DNA of 21,741 nucleotides from Patescibacteria group bacterium. GTDB taxonomy: Bacteria; Patescibacteriota; Dojkabacteria; JAKAPS01; JAJZLI01. This document shows, piece after piece, positions 14,673 to 21,741 of this stretch. Below the pieces are notes generated by a model. The model saw nothing but the letters and a program-made list of their open reading frames with translations. It searched no databases and was not told where the DNA came from. Location: the NCBI GenBank assembly GCA_023380695.1, contig JAMCRT010000034.1:1-21741 (forward strand). Direction: 5' to 3'. The position numbers and the translations under genes are program-made. How positions within the stretch are numbered: position 1 is the first letter of the stretch; every line of letters begins with the position of its first letter.

Positions 14673-16019
14673 ATGGATGAGAGTGTATTTAGGGCATATG
14701 ATATACGGGGTGTATATCCTCAAGGTGTAAATGAAAATATTGTATCCAGAATAGGTTATTTTTATGTGAGATATTTTAATCTAAAGAATATCTGTGTAGG
14801 TAGAGATATTAGAGTTTCTTCTTTTTCACTTTTTGAAAGTTTTCTAAGAGGTGCAATATATGCTGGTGCTCATATCACTGATTTAGGAATGATTTCCACT
14901 GATATGATGTATTTTGCTACTGCTTTTTATAATTTTGATGGTGGAGTGCAAATTACTGCATCTCATAATCCAAAAGAATATAATGGAGTAAAAATGGTCT
15001 TATCTGGTGCAAGACCTGTGAGTGGTGATAATGGTATATATGAAATTAGAGATCTTATTAAAAATAGTTTAAATGAAGAATTTCCATTCCCATTAAGTGT
15101 TAACTCTGAAAAATTAGATATTAAAAATGATTATATAAATCATGTTTTATCCTTTATAAATCCATCTTCTTTGAGTAATCTTACTATAGTTGCAGATTCT
15201 GGAAATGGTATTGCTGGAACTATTCTCCCATCAATTTTTGAAAGATTAAATTGTAAATTATTGTCTTTATTTTTTGAAGTAGATGGGACTTTTCCTAATA
15301 GACCTTCTGAACCATTACCACAAAATTTAGTTGAAGCAAGAAAAATGGTTGTAAATAAAAAGGCAGATTTTGGAGTAGCTTTTGATGGAGATGCTGATAG
15401 ATGTTTTTTTATTGATAATAAAGGAGAATGTATAAATGGATATTTTACAACAACACTACTTGCAAAAAATATATTATTACACAGCAGTGGGGAGACTATA
15501 GTACATGAGGTAAGACAAATATGGGCAATTGAAGATGTGATAAAGGAATATGGAGGTAAATCAGTTTTATCTAGACCGGGTCATGTATATATAAAAGATG
15601 CTATGAGAGAAAATAATGCAATATTTGGAGGTGAGTTATCTTCACATTTTTATTTCAGAGAAAATTTTTTTGCTGATAATGGTATGATTCCAATGCTTAT
15701 GATAATGCAGCTCATCTCTGATACAAAGAAAAGTTTATCTTCACTAGTTGTACCATTATTTGAGAAATATTTTGTATCAGATGAGATCAATTATGAGGTA
15801 CAAGATATACAATCTATTATTGATAAAATAAATTATGAATATAAAAGTAAAGAGTGTAAATTAAGTTTTATAGATGGTATTTCTGTTGAATTTAAAGATT
15901 ATAGGTTTAATGTAAGAGGATCAAATACAGAACCTTTAATAAGGTTAAATATGGAAGCAAAAAGTAGTGATATTTTAGTAAAAAGACTAGAAGAAGTAGA
16001 AAAGTTAATTATTGAGTAG
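14673..16019 (+). CDS. manB: phosphomannomutase/phosphoglucomutase (alpha-D-phosphohexomutase)
   Basis: Interconverts hexose 6-phosphate and 1-phosphate for sugar-nucleotide and surface-glycan synthesis. All four signature regions are present over 448 residues: FRAYDIRG at the start (6-13), the phosphoserine loop TASHNPKEYNG with Ser97, the metal loop DGDADR (238-243), the sugar-binding GELSSHF (320-326, family GEMSGH), and the C-terminal phosphate clamp RGSNTEP (415-421). Length and order are typical. Whether it prefers mannose, glucose or both cannot be told from sequence; the symbol is therefore provisional. It has its own promoter and is followed by a 148-base gap, so it is probably monocistronic. 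Confidence 0.93.
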   Translation: MDESVFRAYDIRGVYPQGVNENIVSRIGYFYVRYFNLKNICVGRDIRVSSFSLFESFLRGAIYAGAHITDLGMISTDMMYFATAFYNFDGGVQITASHNPKEYNGVKMVLSGARPVSGDNGIYEIRDLIKNSLNEEFPFPLSVNSEKLDIKNDYINHVLSFINPSSLSNLTIVADSGNGIAGTILPSIFERLNCKLLSLFFEVDGTFPNRPSEPLPQNLVEARKMVVNKKADFGVAFDGDADRCFFIDNKGECINGYFTTTLLAKNILLHSSGETIVHEVRQIWAIEDVIKEYGGKSVLSRPGHVYIKDAMRENNAIFGGELSSHFYFRENFFADNGMIPMLMIMQLISDTKKSLSSLVVPLFEKYFVSDEINYEVQDIQSIIDKINYEYKSKECKLSFIDGISVEFKDYRFNVRGSNTEPLIRLNMEAKSSDILVKRLEEVEKLIIE

Positions 16020-16167
16020 TAATTTATCTGTTTTTAGAGACCCATAGCAGCAAACATATATGTTAAATACGTCCAAAGTTTAGAATATATGTGTTTTATA
16101 ACTCCTGAATAAGTTCAGAAACATATGGCACTCTTAAATTAATAAAAAATTGGGGTATACTCAAAAT
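16020..16167 (+). other. intergenic region before the AAA ATPase
   Basis: Holds the AAA gene -10 element, a 12-base palindrome AACATATATGTT (16053-16064), a second AACATAT (16120-16126) and a small CTGAA/TTCAG inverted repeat (16105-16118). No T-tract terminator, RNA gene or coding frame was recognised. Confidence 0.4.
16156..16161 (+). promoter_or_regulatory. -10 hexamer for leaderless AAA ATPase mRNA
   Basis: TATACT occupies -12 to -7 relative to ATG 16168, so transcription should begin on the A of the ATG. The -35 region (near 16133) is poor. The hexamer lies inside the longer frame that begins with TTG 16150, which argues against that earlier start. Confidence 0.55.
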
Positions 16168-17379
16168 ATGAATAATTTCATACAAACTTACAAAAGGTTG
16201 CTCGAGCAAGTGACACCAGCATATTACAGAAATTTTTATGGTAATTTCAAAATGGATAATAGATTTATTGGTGTTGTTGGTGCACGTGGAGTAGGAAAAA
16301 CAACTTTTTTACTTCAGTATTTAAGAGAGAATTATAGAGATTCTGAAAAAGGATTATATATTTCTGCAGACAACTTATATTTTGCTGACCATACTTTGAT
16401 TGAAATAGTAGATCAGTTCGTGAAATTGTATGATGGAGAATTATTATGTATAGATGAGATTCATGAATACAAAAACTGGAATCAGGAATTAAAGAATATT
16501 TTTGATTCATATCCCAATGTGCAAATATTATTTTCTGGAAGTTCAAGTATAGATCTTATTAAAGGTAAATATGATCTTTCAAGAAGGGTTATTTTGAGAC
16601 AAATGTATGGGTTTTCGTTTAGGGAATACTTAGAATTTAGGACAGGTAATAAATATCCAATTTTGACGATTAAAGATATATTTGAATCTACTTCTGGTGT
16701 GGATAAAGAAATTGGTAGCACTGTAAAGCTTTTAGGATATCTAAATGAGTATTGGAAAAAAGGATATTATCCAACTTCAAATACAATTTTAACGTATGAA
16801 GTGTTTAAAGATACATTAATGGGTATTATTGAAAAAACAATTTATGAGGATATAACATCATCTTATGCTCTAAAAACTGAAAATCTAGATACTTTTAAAA
16901 AGATCATTTATTTTTTTGCTACATCAGAACCTGGGAGTGTCAGTATAAATAAGTTAGCAAACAGTTTGGGTAAAGATCATGCTACAATAACAGAATATGT
17001 CCAAATTTTGAGAGATACTGGTATTCTAAGGTTCTTGTTGATTGATAAATCTAGGCATGCTTTAGTAAGAAATACAGAAAAAATATATCTTGATAATACC
17101 AATCTACTCTATTCAATAAATGAAACTATAGGTAAAGAAATTCATATTGGAACAATTAGAGAGCTTTTTGCTATTTCGAGTCTAGAAGATTCAGGATATA
17201 ATGTTTTCTATTCAAAGATGGGTGATATTATAACGAAAGATTATACTATTGAAATAGGAGGATTAAAAAAATCTAGTAATCAGATAAAAAATGTACCAAA
17301 TTCCTTTATTTTAAAAGATGATATTTTGTATAGTTCATTAAATATCAGACCATTGTATCTTCTTGGTTTTTTAAGATAA
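16168..17379 (+). CDS. AAA-family ATPase with DUF4143 C-terminal domain
   Basis: A protein of 403 residues. An N-terminal P-loop ATPase of the AAA_14 type has Walker A GARGVGKTT (38-46), Walker B LLCIDE (92-97), a sensor-like FSGSSS (122-127) and LSRR (137-140). A linker follows, then a winged-helix-like segment (about 251-289, SINKLANSLGKDHATITEYV), and a C-terminal DUF4143 region with the restriction-endonuclease-like end GDIITKDYTIEIGG (352-365) and Lys367. This family is common in bacteria and archaea and its function is not established; some members sit near toxin genes, but none is visible here. ATG 16168 is preferred to TTG 16150 because of the promoter placement. It is a lone gene, convergent with proS across 46 bases. 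Confidence 0.88.
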   Translation: MNNFIQTYKRLLEQVTPAYYRNFYGNFKMDNRFIGVVGARGVGKTTFLLQYLRENYRDSEKGLYISADNLYFADHTLIEIVDQFVKLYDGELLCIDEIHEYKNWNQELKNIFDSYPNVQILFSGSSSIDLIKGKYDLSRRVILRQMYGFSFREYLEFRTGNKYPILTIKDIFESTSGVDKEIGSTVKLLGYLNEYWKKGYYPTSNTILTYEVFKDTLMGIIEKTIYEDITSSYALKTENLDTFKKIIYFFATSEPGSVSINKLANSLGKDHATITEYVQILRDTGILRFLLIDKSRHALVRNTEKIYLDNTNLLYSINETIGKEIHIGTIRELFAISSLEDSGYNVFYSKMGDIITKDYTIEIGGLKKSSNQIKNVPNSFILKDDILYSSLNIRPLYLLGFLR

Positions 17380-17425
17380 GATCAAAGTTGTTTTAGTTAG
17401 TAAGATATTTCTATATCTGTAATAC

Positions 17426-18652
17426 TTATTTTAGAAATTTATCAATATTGTCTATTGGTATTATTTGTGTTTTATCCTCATTTCGAATTTTAAACTCCAC
17501 TCCCCCACTTCTAATACTTTTATCTGATAAAACTAGTCTTATAGGTATGCCTACTAAATCTGCATCTTTCAATTTTTCTCCTATTCCAATTTCTCTATCA
17601 TCTAGTAATACAGTTTTATTTGTATTCATAATTGTTTGTAAAATCGTATTAGCATTATTATCTAACTTATTTGTTATGAAATATATATCATAAGGGGATA
17701 TATTTTGTGACCATATAATACCATTATCATCATGCATTATCTCTACTAGTATACCCATTAATCTACTTATACCTATACCATAACATCCCATATATATTTG
17801 CTTTTTAGTATTGTCTTTATCTTTATATGTATATTCAAATGCATCTGTATATTTTGTATCAAGCTTGAATATATTTGCAGCCTCAGATCCTTTAAATATT
17901 TCATATTCTTTTTGTGTAATATTATCTTTGTTTATTAATTCTTCATTGAAATATTCTCCAGTTTTTAGATTATGATATATAGTATCTTCTCCATTATCAC
18001 ACTTTACTTGAAATTCTATTGATCTATCATCTGTGAAATCTCCACCTGATGCAAGTGCTTCTACTACATATTGTTCAATACCAATTTTTCTAAAAATATT
18101 CCAATAGAATTTCAAGTCTATTTCAAAATATTTGTTTAAATCTTTCCTAGATGTATGGAAACTATATAAATCTTTCATTCTAAATTCTCTACCTCTTAGA
18201 AGACCTGATTTTGCTCTTTTTTCATTTCTAAATTTTGTTTGAATTTGATATAAGGCAAAAGGGAAATCTTTATATGACATGTTATATTTTTGAGCAAGTG
18301 GAGTTACTATTTCTTCATGTGATGGATTTAAGATATATTCTTTTCTAGAATCTGTAAGTATTGCATCTACAGCTTTGAGTAATACATCAATTGTATTTAT
18401 TCTTCCTGTTTTTTCCCATATATCTTTTGGAGCAAGAGAAGGCATTAAAATTTCATCTGCAATTTTATCCATTTCCTCTCTTACGATATTTTCAATATTG
18501 AATAATACCTTTTTTCCCATAGGAAGATATGTGTATATTCCTGCAGATAATTGATCTATGAATCCTGCCTTTATGAGCAGTGTTGCATTTATAGAATCAT
18601 ATTTTTTAGAATCTTTTCTTGTTTTTCCAAATAGATCTGAATATCTTTGCAT
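17426..18652 (-). CDS. proS: prolyl-tRNA synthetase, short form lacking the editing insert
   Basis: A class II synthetase charging tRNA-Pro. Starting at ATG 18652 the protein has 408 residues: motif 1 region (about 38-70, AGIYTYLPMG), motif 2 KFRNEKRAKSG...RGREFRMKDLYSFH (140-166), motif 3 MGCYGIGISRLMG (288-300) and a C-terminal anticodon-binding domain (about 320-408). The roughly 180-residue INS editing domain of E. coli-type ProRS, expected between motifs 2 and 3, is absent. I chose ATG 18652 over ATG 18667 because family members begin close to the SDLFGKTRK segment and because TGATAAAAT (18666-18658), an extended -10 element, uses the upstream ATG bases and sits five bases before 18652. 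ATG 18667 would add five residues. Confidence 0.93.
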   Translation of the reverse strand: MQRYSDLFGKTRKDSKKYDSINATLLIKAGFIDQLSAGIYTYLPMGKKVLFNIENIVREEMDKIADEILMPSLAPKDIWEKTGRINTIDVLLKAVDAILTDSRKEYILNPSHEEIVTPLAQKYNMSYKDFPFALYQIQTKFRNEKRAKSGLLRGREFRMKDLYSFHTSRKDLNKYFEIDLKFYWNIFRKIGIEQYVVEALASGGDFTDDRSIEFQVKCDNGEDTIYHNLKTGEYFNEELINKDNITQKEYEIFKGSEAANIFKLDTKYTDAFEYTYKDKDNTKKQIYMGCYGIGISRLMGILVEIMHDDNGIIWSQNISPYDIYFITNKLDNNANTILQTIMNTNKTVLLDDREIGIGEKLKDADLVGIPIRLVLSDKSIRSGGVEFKIRNEDKTQIIPIDNIDKFLK

Positions 18653-18657
18653 ATTTA

Positions 18658-18666
18658 ATTTTATCA
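18658..18666 (-). promoter_or_regulatory. extended -10 element for leaderless proS
   Basis: On the minus strand TGATAAAAT (18666-18658) fits TG-n-TATAAT with one mismatch and ends five bases before ATG 18652. No good -35 is seen. It competes with reading the first three bases of this stretch as the start codon at 18667. Confidence 0.4.
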
Positions 18667-18712
18667 TTAAATTTTATTATTACAATAATTTGTATACGTT
18701 CTATACATTTGA

Positions 18713-18741
18713 TTGTATTTTCAAATTCGATGTCATATACT
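18713..18741 (+). promoter_or_regulatory. promoter for near-leaderless mRNA of the gene at 18750
   Basis: TTGTAT (18713-18718), 17 bases, TATACT (18736-18741). The start point falls near 18748, two bases before ATG 18750. The -35 matches only in TTG; the -10 is five of six. Confidence 0.5.
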
Positions 18742-18749
18742 CATTATTA

Positions 18750-19601
18750 ATGGAAGAAAATGTAGATAATAACTTAGAGACACCTAATATTCAAAATACT
18801 AATTCAGATAATACTAGTGGTATTAAAAGTTGGCAAATTAATACAATAATCATATTGGGATTACTTCTTCTTATTACCTTAGGTTTAATATTTTATGTGA
18901 TTGCTTTTAAAAAATCTTCAAACAATAACCTAGTATCTTTAAAAACTACAAGTACAACAAAAAAAGCAGTTACAGTAGCTAACCCATATAAAGGTTGGCT
19001 TACTTATACGAACTCTACATATAGATATTCTTTTAAATATCCATCATCTTGGAAATTATATACATCTAATTATCCTAATATTGTTTTTGGCAGTAATACT
19101 ACTGCTAATTCTCAAACAAGTGCTGAAGTAGAACTATTAAATACTGATGGTGCACATATAATCTTTACATATAATCTAACTGGACTGGGTGGAGGTAATC
19201 AACTAGTTTCTAAAATAGAGAAATTTAATATGAATAATACCCAATATGATTTAGTATTTCTGGCATCTAATTCTCAATCTAGTTGTCCTCAAATCTATGG
19301 TAAGGCTTCTTTTACTTTCCCTAGTTCTTTATTACCTAGGTCTTGTATTCAAAATACAAATAAAGTAGTTTTGGTGAGTAGTAATCAGACTAAATCTATA
19401 CAAAACATAAATGGTAATTATTATGTCAGTATTCCACTAATAGATACTAATATATCTGATCCTGCAATTAATGTTAATACAAATAATGCAGTAGGATCAA
19501 TATCTTTAACATTATCATCTGCAATAAATATAAATTCAATAAATACTAACAGTAACATAAAAGTATTTGAAAATCTTCTCAAATCATTACAGTTACCATA
19601 A
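18750..19601 (+). CDS. membrane-anchored extracytoplasmic protein of unknown function
   Basis: A protein of 283 residues: an acidic Asn-rich cytoplasmic start (1-26), one TM segment (about 31-53) and a Ser/Thr/Asn-rich exterior domain. The stretch YTNSTYRYSFKYPSSWKLY (86-104) resembles the PsbP-like YGFSFKYPSSW motif found in many lipoproteins and anchored surface proteins of CPR and other bacteria. Two cysteines (near 197 and 217) could pair outside. No catalytic motif is seen. ATG 18750 was chosen over an in-frame ATG at 18558 because the earlier part lies antisense inside proS and a TATACT sits at the right distance. It lies between proS and lysS, which gives no functional link. The function is unknown. 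Confidence 0.75.
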   Translation: MEENVDNNLETPNIQNTNSDNTSGIKSWQINTIIILGLLLLITLGLIFYVIAFKKSSNNNLVSLKTTSTTKKAVTVANPYKGWLTYTNSTYRYSFKYPSSWKLYTSNYPNIVFGSNTTANSQTSAEVELLNTDGAHIIFTYNLTGLGGGNQLVSKIEKFNMNNTQYDLVFLASNSQSSCPQIYGKASFTFPSSLLPRSCIQNTNKVVLVSSNQTKSIQNINGNYYVSIPLIDTNISDPAINVNTNNAVGSISLTLSSAININSINTNSNIKVFENLLKSLQLP

Positions 19602-19649
19602 TGTATAGATAAATATTGTCTTTAGATATATTTATGATAGTGTTTTGTG

Positions 19650-19678
19650 TTGAAACAATAATATTTTTCATATATACT
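19650..19678 (+). promoter_or_regulatory. strong promoter for leaderless lysS
   Basis: TTGAAA (19650-19655, five of six), exactly 17 bases, TATACT (19673-19678, five of six). The predicted start is 19685, one base before the ATG at 19686. Confidence 0.7.
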
Positions 19679-19685
19679 CTTTATT

Positions 19686-21131
19686 ATGTCTACTATCGAT
19701 GATTTAATAAACCAAAGGAAAGAAAAAATAAAAATATTGGAAGATAAAGGTATTAACCCTTATCCTTCTAAGGTTAACAAAGATTTTGATAATGTCTATG
19801 TAATTAAAAATTTTAATACTCTAGAAAATAAAAGGATTCATGTTGCAGGAAGAATTATTTCAATAAGAGAACATGGGAAAATTACGTTTTTTGATATAGA
19901 AGATGAAACTTCTAAATTACAACTTTTTTTTAATAATGAAACATTGGATTATGAAAATTTATCTCTTTTGGATATTGGAGATTTTGTTGAAGCGGAAGGT
20001 TTAATATTTAAGACAAAAGCTGGAGAGATTACATTAAAAGTAACAAATTATCATATACTTACTAAATCATTAAGACCAATTCCTCAAATGCATTTTGGTA
20101 TATCTGATGATGAGGAAAAAGTAAGAAAAAGATATGTAGACCTTATTACCAATAAAGAATTAAAAGAAAAGTTTTACCTTAAATCAAAATTTGTAAATTC
20201 ATTTAGAGATTTTTTTGATAAATCTGGGTTTTTGGAAGTAGATACACCTGTATTAGAATTAGTTCCTGGTGGTGCTGATGCTGAACCTTTTAAAACTTAT
20301 CACAATACATTGGATTTGGATATGTATCTTAGGATATCATTAGAATTGCACTTAAAAAGGCTAATAGTTGCAGGTTTCGATAGAGTTTTTGAAATAGGAA
20401 AGGTTTTTAGAAATGAAGGCATGAGTACTCAACATTTACAGGAATTTACATTATTAGAATTTTATTATGCTTATAAGGATTTTAATTATTTAAAAGATTT
20501 TGTTCAGAAACTATATAGATATGTATTGAAAGAGACTTTTGGAACTTTAAAGTTTGAGTATAAAGGTGAAAAAATAGACTTTGGAAAAAAATGGGAAACA
20601 ATAACATATTTTGATCTGATGAAAAAATATGGATGTGATCTTGATACTTTGAATACATTAGAGAAGTTACAAAAATTTGCAAAAGATATAGGTATAGATA
20701 ATATATCTTCTTTAAATAAAGCACGTTTAATAGATAAGATCTATAAAAAGATTGCAAGACCTAATTTAAAGGGGCCTTTATTTTTAGTGGGTCATCCAAT
20801 TGAGATATCTCCACTTGCTAAAAAAAATGAATCTAATCAGTTAATAGTTGATAGATTTCAAATCTTAATTTTAGGATTTGAACTAGGAAATGGGTTTTCA
20901 GAATTAAATGATCCAATTGATCAAAAAGAAAGATTTATTGAACAACAATCATTAAGAGATAGCGGAGATAAAGAAGCACAGATGATGGATGAGGATTTTA
21001 TAGAAGCTCTAGAATATGGAATGCCACCTACTGCAGGGTTTGGAGTTGGTTTAGATAGACTTTTTATGCTTTGCGCTAATCTGAATAATATAAGGGAGAC
21101 TGAATTCTTCCCAATTATAAAAGATGTATAA
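19686..21131 (+). CDS. lysS: lysyl-tRNA synthetase (class II)
   Basis: Charges tRNA-Lys. The 481 residues contain an N-terminal OB-fold anticodon-binding domain (about 48-128, with VAGRIISIREHGKITFFDIED), then the class II core: GGADAEPFKTYHNTLDLDMYL (195-215), motif 2 FEIGKVFRNEG (235-245), the lysine-site region GFELGNGFSELNDP (397-410) and motif 3 GFGVGLDRLFML (451-462). The usual HNPEFT after motif 2 reads HLQEFT (250-255), a change that leaves the Glu-Phe-Thr core. The length is close to the bacterial norm of about 500. It is monocistronic, with its own strong promoter and a promoter for the next gene 49 bases after its stop. Confidence 0.96.
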   Translation: MSTIDDLINQRKEKIKILEDKGINPYPSKVNKDFDNVYVIKNFNTLENKRIHVAGRIISIREHGKITFFDIEDETSKLQLFFNNETLDYENLSLLDIGDFVEAEGLIFKTKAGEITLKVTNYHILTKSLRPIPQMHFGISDDEEKVRKRYVDLITNKELKEKFYLKSKFVNSFRDFFDKSGFLEVDTPVLELVPGGADAEPFKTYHNTLDLDMYLRISLELHLKRLIVAGFDRVFEIGKVFRNEGMSTQHLQEFTLLEFYYAYKDFNYLKDFVQKLYRYVLKETFGTLKFEYKGEKIDFGKKWETITYFDLMKKYGCDLDTLNTLEKLQKFAKDIGIDNISSLNKARLIDKIYKKIARPNLKGPLFLVGHPIEISPLAKKNESNQLIVDRFQILILGFELGNGFSELNDPIDQKERFIEQQSLRDSGDKEAQMMDEDFIEALEYGMPPTAGFGVGLDRLFMLCANLNNIRETEFFPIIKDV

Positions 21132-21179
21132 AATTATATCTATGTATTCTTAATATTAATAAATATATACCTTATAGTA

Positions 21180-21208
21180 TTGACATTAGGGTCTGTATGT
21201 AATATAAT
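21180..21208 (+). promoter_or_regulatory. perfect consensus sigma-70 promoter, leaderless
   Basis: TTGACA (21180-21185), exactly 17 bases, TATAAT (21203-21208). Every base of both hexamers and the spacing match consensus. The predicted start is 21215, one base before ATG 21216. This is the best promoter in the window. Confidence 0.85.
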
Positions 21209-21215
21209 ATTTATT

Positions 21216-21741
21216 ATGAATGAAGTATTAAAAAATCCACAAAAAGAGGATGAATTATCAAATACTGTAGGAGAATGGGTAATATATGAACAAGGGGGAG
21301 ATCATGCACCATTAGTAGAGTCTTTAGGAAATAAAACAAGATGGTCAGTAGAAGATCCAAGTAAAGCTAAATATCAACTTAAAATTGGAGATATTATAGT
21401 ATATTATACTGGCCCCAAAAGAATACCAAGAGCATTAATACGAATGGAGAGTAATCATATAGCAGATGTAATAGGAGTAGCAGAAGATCAGAATCTGGAT
21501 CCATATATAGAAGATATTGTATCAAGAAAACTTAAAGAATTTGGAGAAGAAGGAGAGTCATATAAAACGAAAGTTTCGGATATGAAAAGAGTAACAGGAA
21601 TATGTGATAGAGTGAATAAAGGAGGAGATTTAGATAGTGAAGATTTAAGATTTCTTTATGAGATAGATAGAACTATACAAGGGTTTGAATATAGTAGAGA
21701 TCCAAGAATTAATACTCTTTTAGAAGGAAGAGATATAAAAA
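21216..21741 (+). CDS. uncharacterised CPR-type protein, N-terminal part (cut by window end)
   Basis: The frame is open from ATG 21216 to the right edge (175 complete codons), so the gene is truncated here. It starts MNEVLKNPQKEDELSNTVGEW. Recognisable blocks are GEWVIYEQGGDHAPLVESL (19-37), IGDIIVYYT...IPRALIRME (57-78), the run VAEDQNLDPYIEDIVSRKLK (88-107), and DLRFLYEIDRTIQGFEY...DPRI (142-164). From memory these match a family of long hypothetical proteins found in CPR genomes; in those I recall a GTGWCTA motif near the place where this one reads NKTRWSVED, so the cysteine is missing here. That recollection was not checked by search. Codons end in A unusually often and the strand is very purine-rich compared with lysS. 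No function can be assigned. The promoter is a perfect consensus, suggesting high expression. Confidence 0.8.
   Translation, partial: MNEVLKNPQKEDELSNTVGEWVIYEQGGDHAPLVESLGNKTRWSVEDPSKAKYQLKIGDIIVYYTGPKRIPRALIRMESNHIADVIGVAEDQNLDPYIEDIVSRKLKEFGEEGESYKTKVSDMKRVTGICDRVNKGGDLDSEDLRFLYEIDRTIQGFEYSRDPRINTLLEGRDIK

Noticed and set aside
16150..16170. TTG start at 16150 for the AAA ATPase
   Set aside because: The TATACT promoter hexamer lies inside that extension and points to ATG 16168; the six extra residues show no family match.
16199..16210. TTGCTCGAGCAA perfect palindrome
   Set aside because: It is inside the AAA coding region and encodes ordinary residues (LLEQ); a single 12-base palindrome in coding DNA is not evidence of a site.
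17403..17418. AGATAT-TTCT-ATATCT hairpin between the AAA gene and proS as a bidirectional terminator
   Set aside because: The stem is only six AT-rich pairs and neither strand has a T-tract after it; too weak to annotate.
18558..18749. Upstream extension of the surface protein gene to ATG 18558
   Set aside because: The extra 64 codons run antisense through the start of proS and its promoter; ATG 18750 has a promoter at the usual distance and gives a normal membrane-anchor start.
1..21741. tRNA, rRNA, CRISPR array, insertion sequence or prophage genes
   Set aside because: No GC-richer folded segment with a GTTCRA-type arm, no regularly spaced direct repeats, no transposase or integrase motifs and no terminal inverted repeats were found by eye. 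A covariance-model scan would settle the RNA part.

Overview
The window is a strongly AT-rich, densely coded bacterial chromosome segment. It carries 17 complete genes, one gene cut by the right edge and a doubtful gene end at the left edge. I infer a Patescibacteria (CPR) genome, of the Microgenomates / Katanobacteria / Dojkabacteria kind rather than Gracilibacteria. The reasons are the two-domain ThyX, the short ProRS without an editing insert, variant signature motifs in ArgRS and LysRS, a LysM-C39 surface protein with a cytoplasmic head, and a right-end gene that resembles a family I know only from CPR genomes. TGA behaves as a stop at the ends of nrdJ, cvpA, the histidine kinase and tmk, which argues against the UGA=Gly code of Gracilibacteria and SR1. 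The phylum cannot be fixed from this sequence alone.

Layout. (1) 53-4890, minus strand: a run reading cvpA, Nramp-type transporter, yidD, nrdJ (B12-dependent ribonucleotide reductase), cobO (corrinoid adenosyltransferase). Several junctions overlap by 4 bases or are separated by 1 base. (2) 5003-8318, plus: htrA-like protease, OmpR-type response regulator, histidine kinase, then a 222-base gap with hairpins and promoters, and a membrane-anchored LysM-C39 protein (8541-9896). (3) 9917-11560, minus: argS, divergent from thyX. (4) 11626-16019, plus: thyX, tmk, a small two-TM protein and a phosphohexomutase. (5) 16168-17379, plus: a lone AAA/DUF4143 ATPase, convergent with proS (minus). (6) 18750-21741, plus: a membrane-anchored protein, lysS and the truncated right-end gene.

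How the genes fit together. Two separate clusters feed dNTP synthesis. NrdJ makes deoxyribonucleotides using adenosylcobalamin, and CobO makes that cofactor from a salvaged corrinoid. ThyX makes dTMP and Tmk phosphorylates it. Three aminoacyl-tRNA synthetases (Arg, Pro, Lys) are spread through the window. The htrA/two-component operon and the LysM-C39 protein look like a cell-envelope maintenance block. No tRNA, rRNA, CRISPR, insertion sequence or prophage signal was seen.

The most general non-coding signal is where promoters sit. For nine transcription units a -10 hexamer ends 5 to 8 bases before the ATG, three or four of them with a good -35 about 17 bases upstream. These genes would be transcribed as leaderless or nearly leaderless mRNAs. 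Shine-Dalgarno sequences are almost absent except before the small gene at 14381. This signal also corrects several start codons (16168, 18652, 18750).
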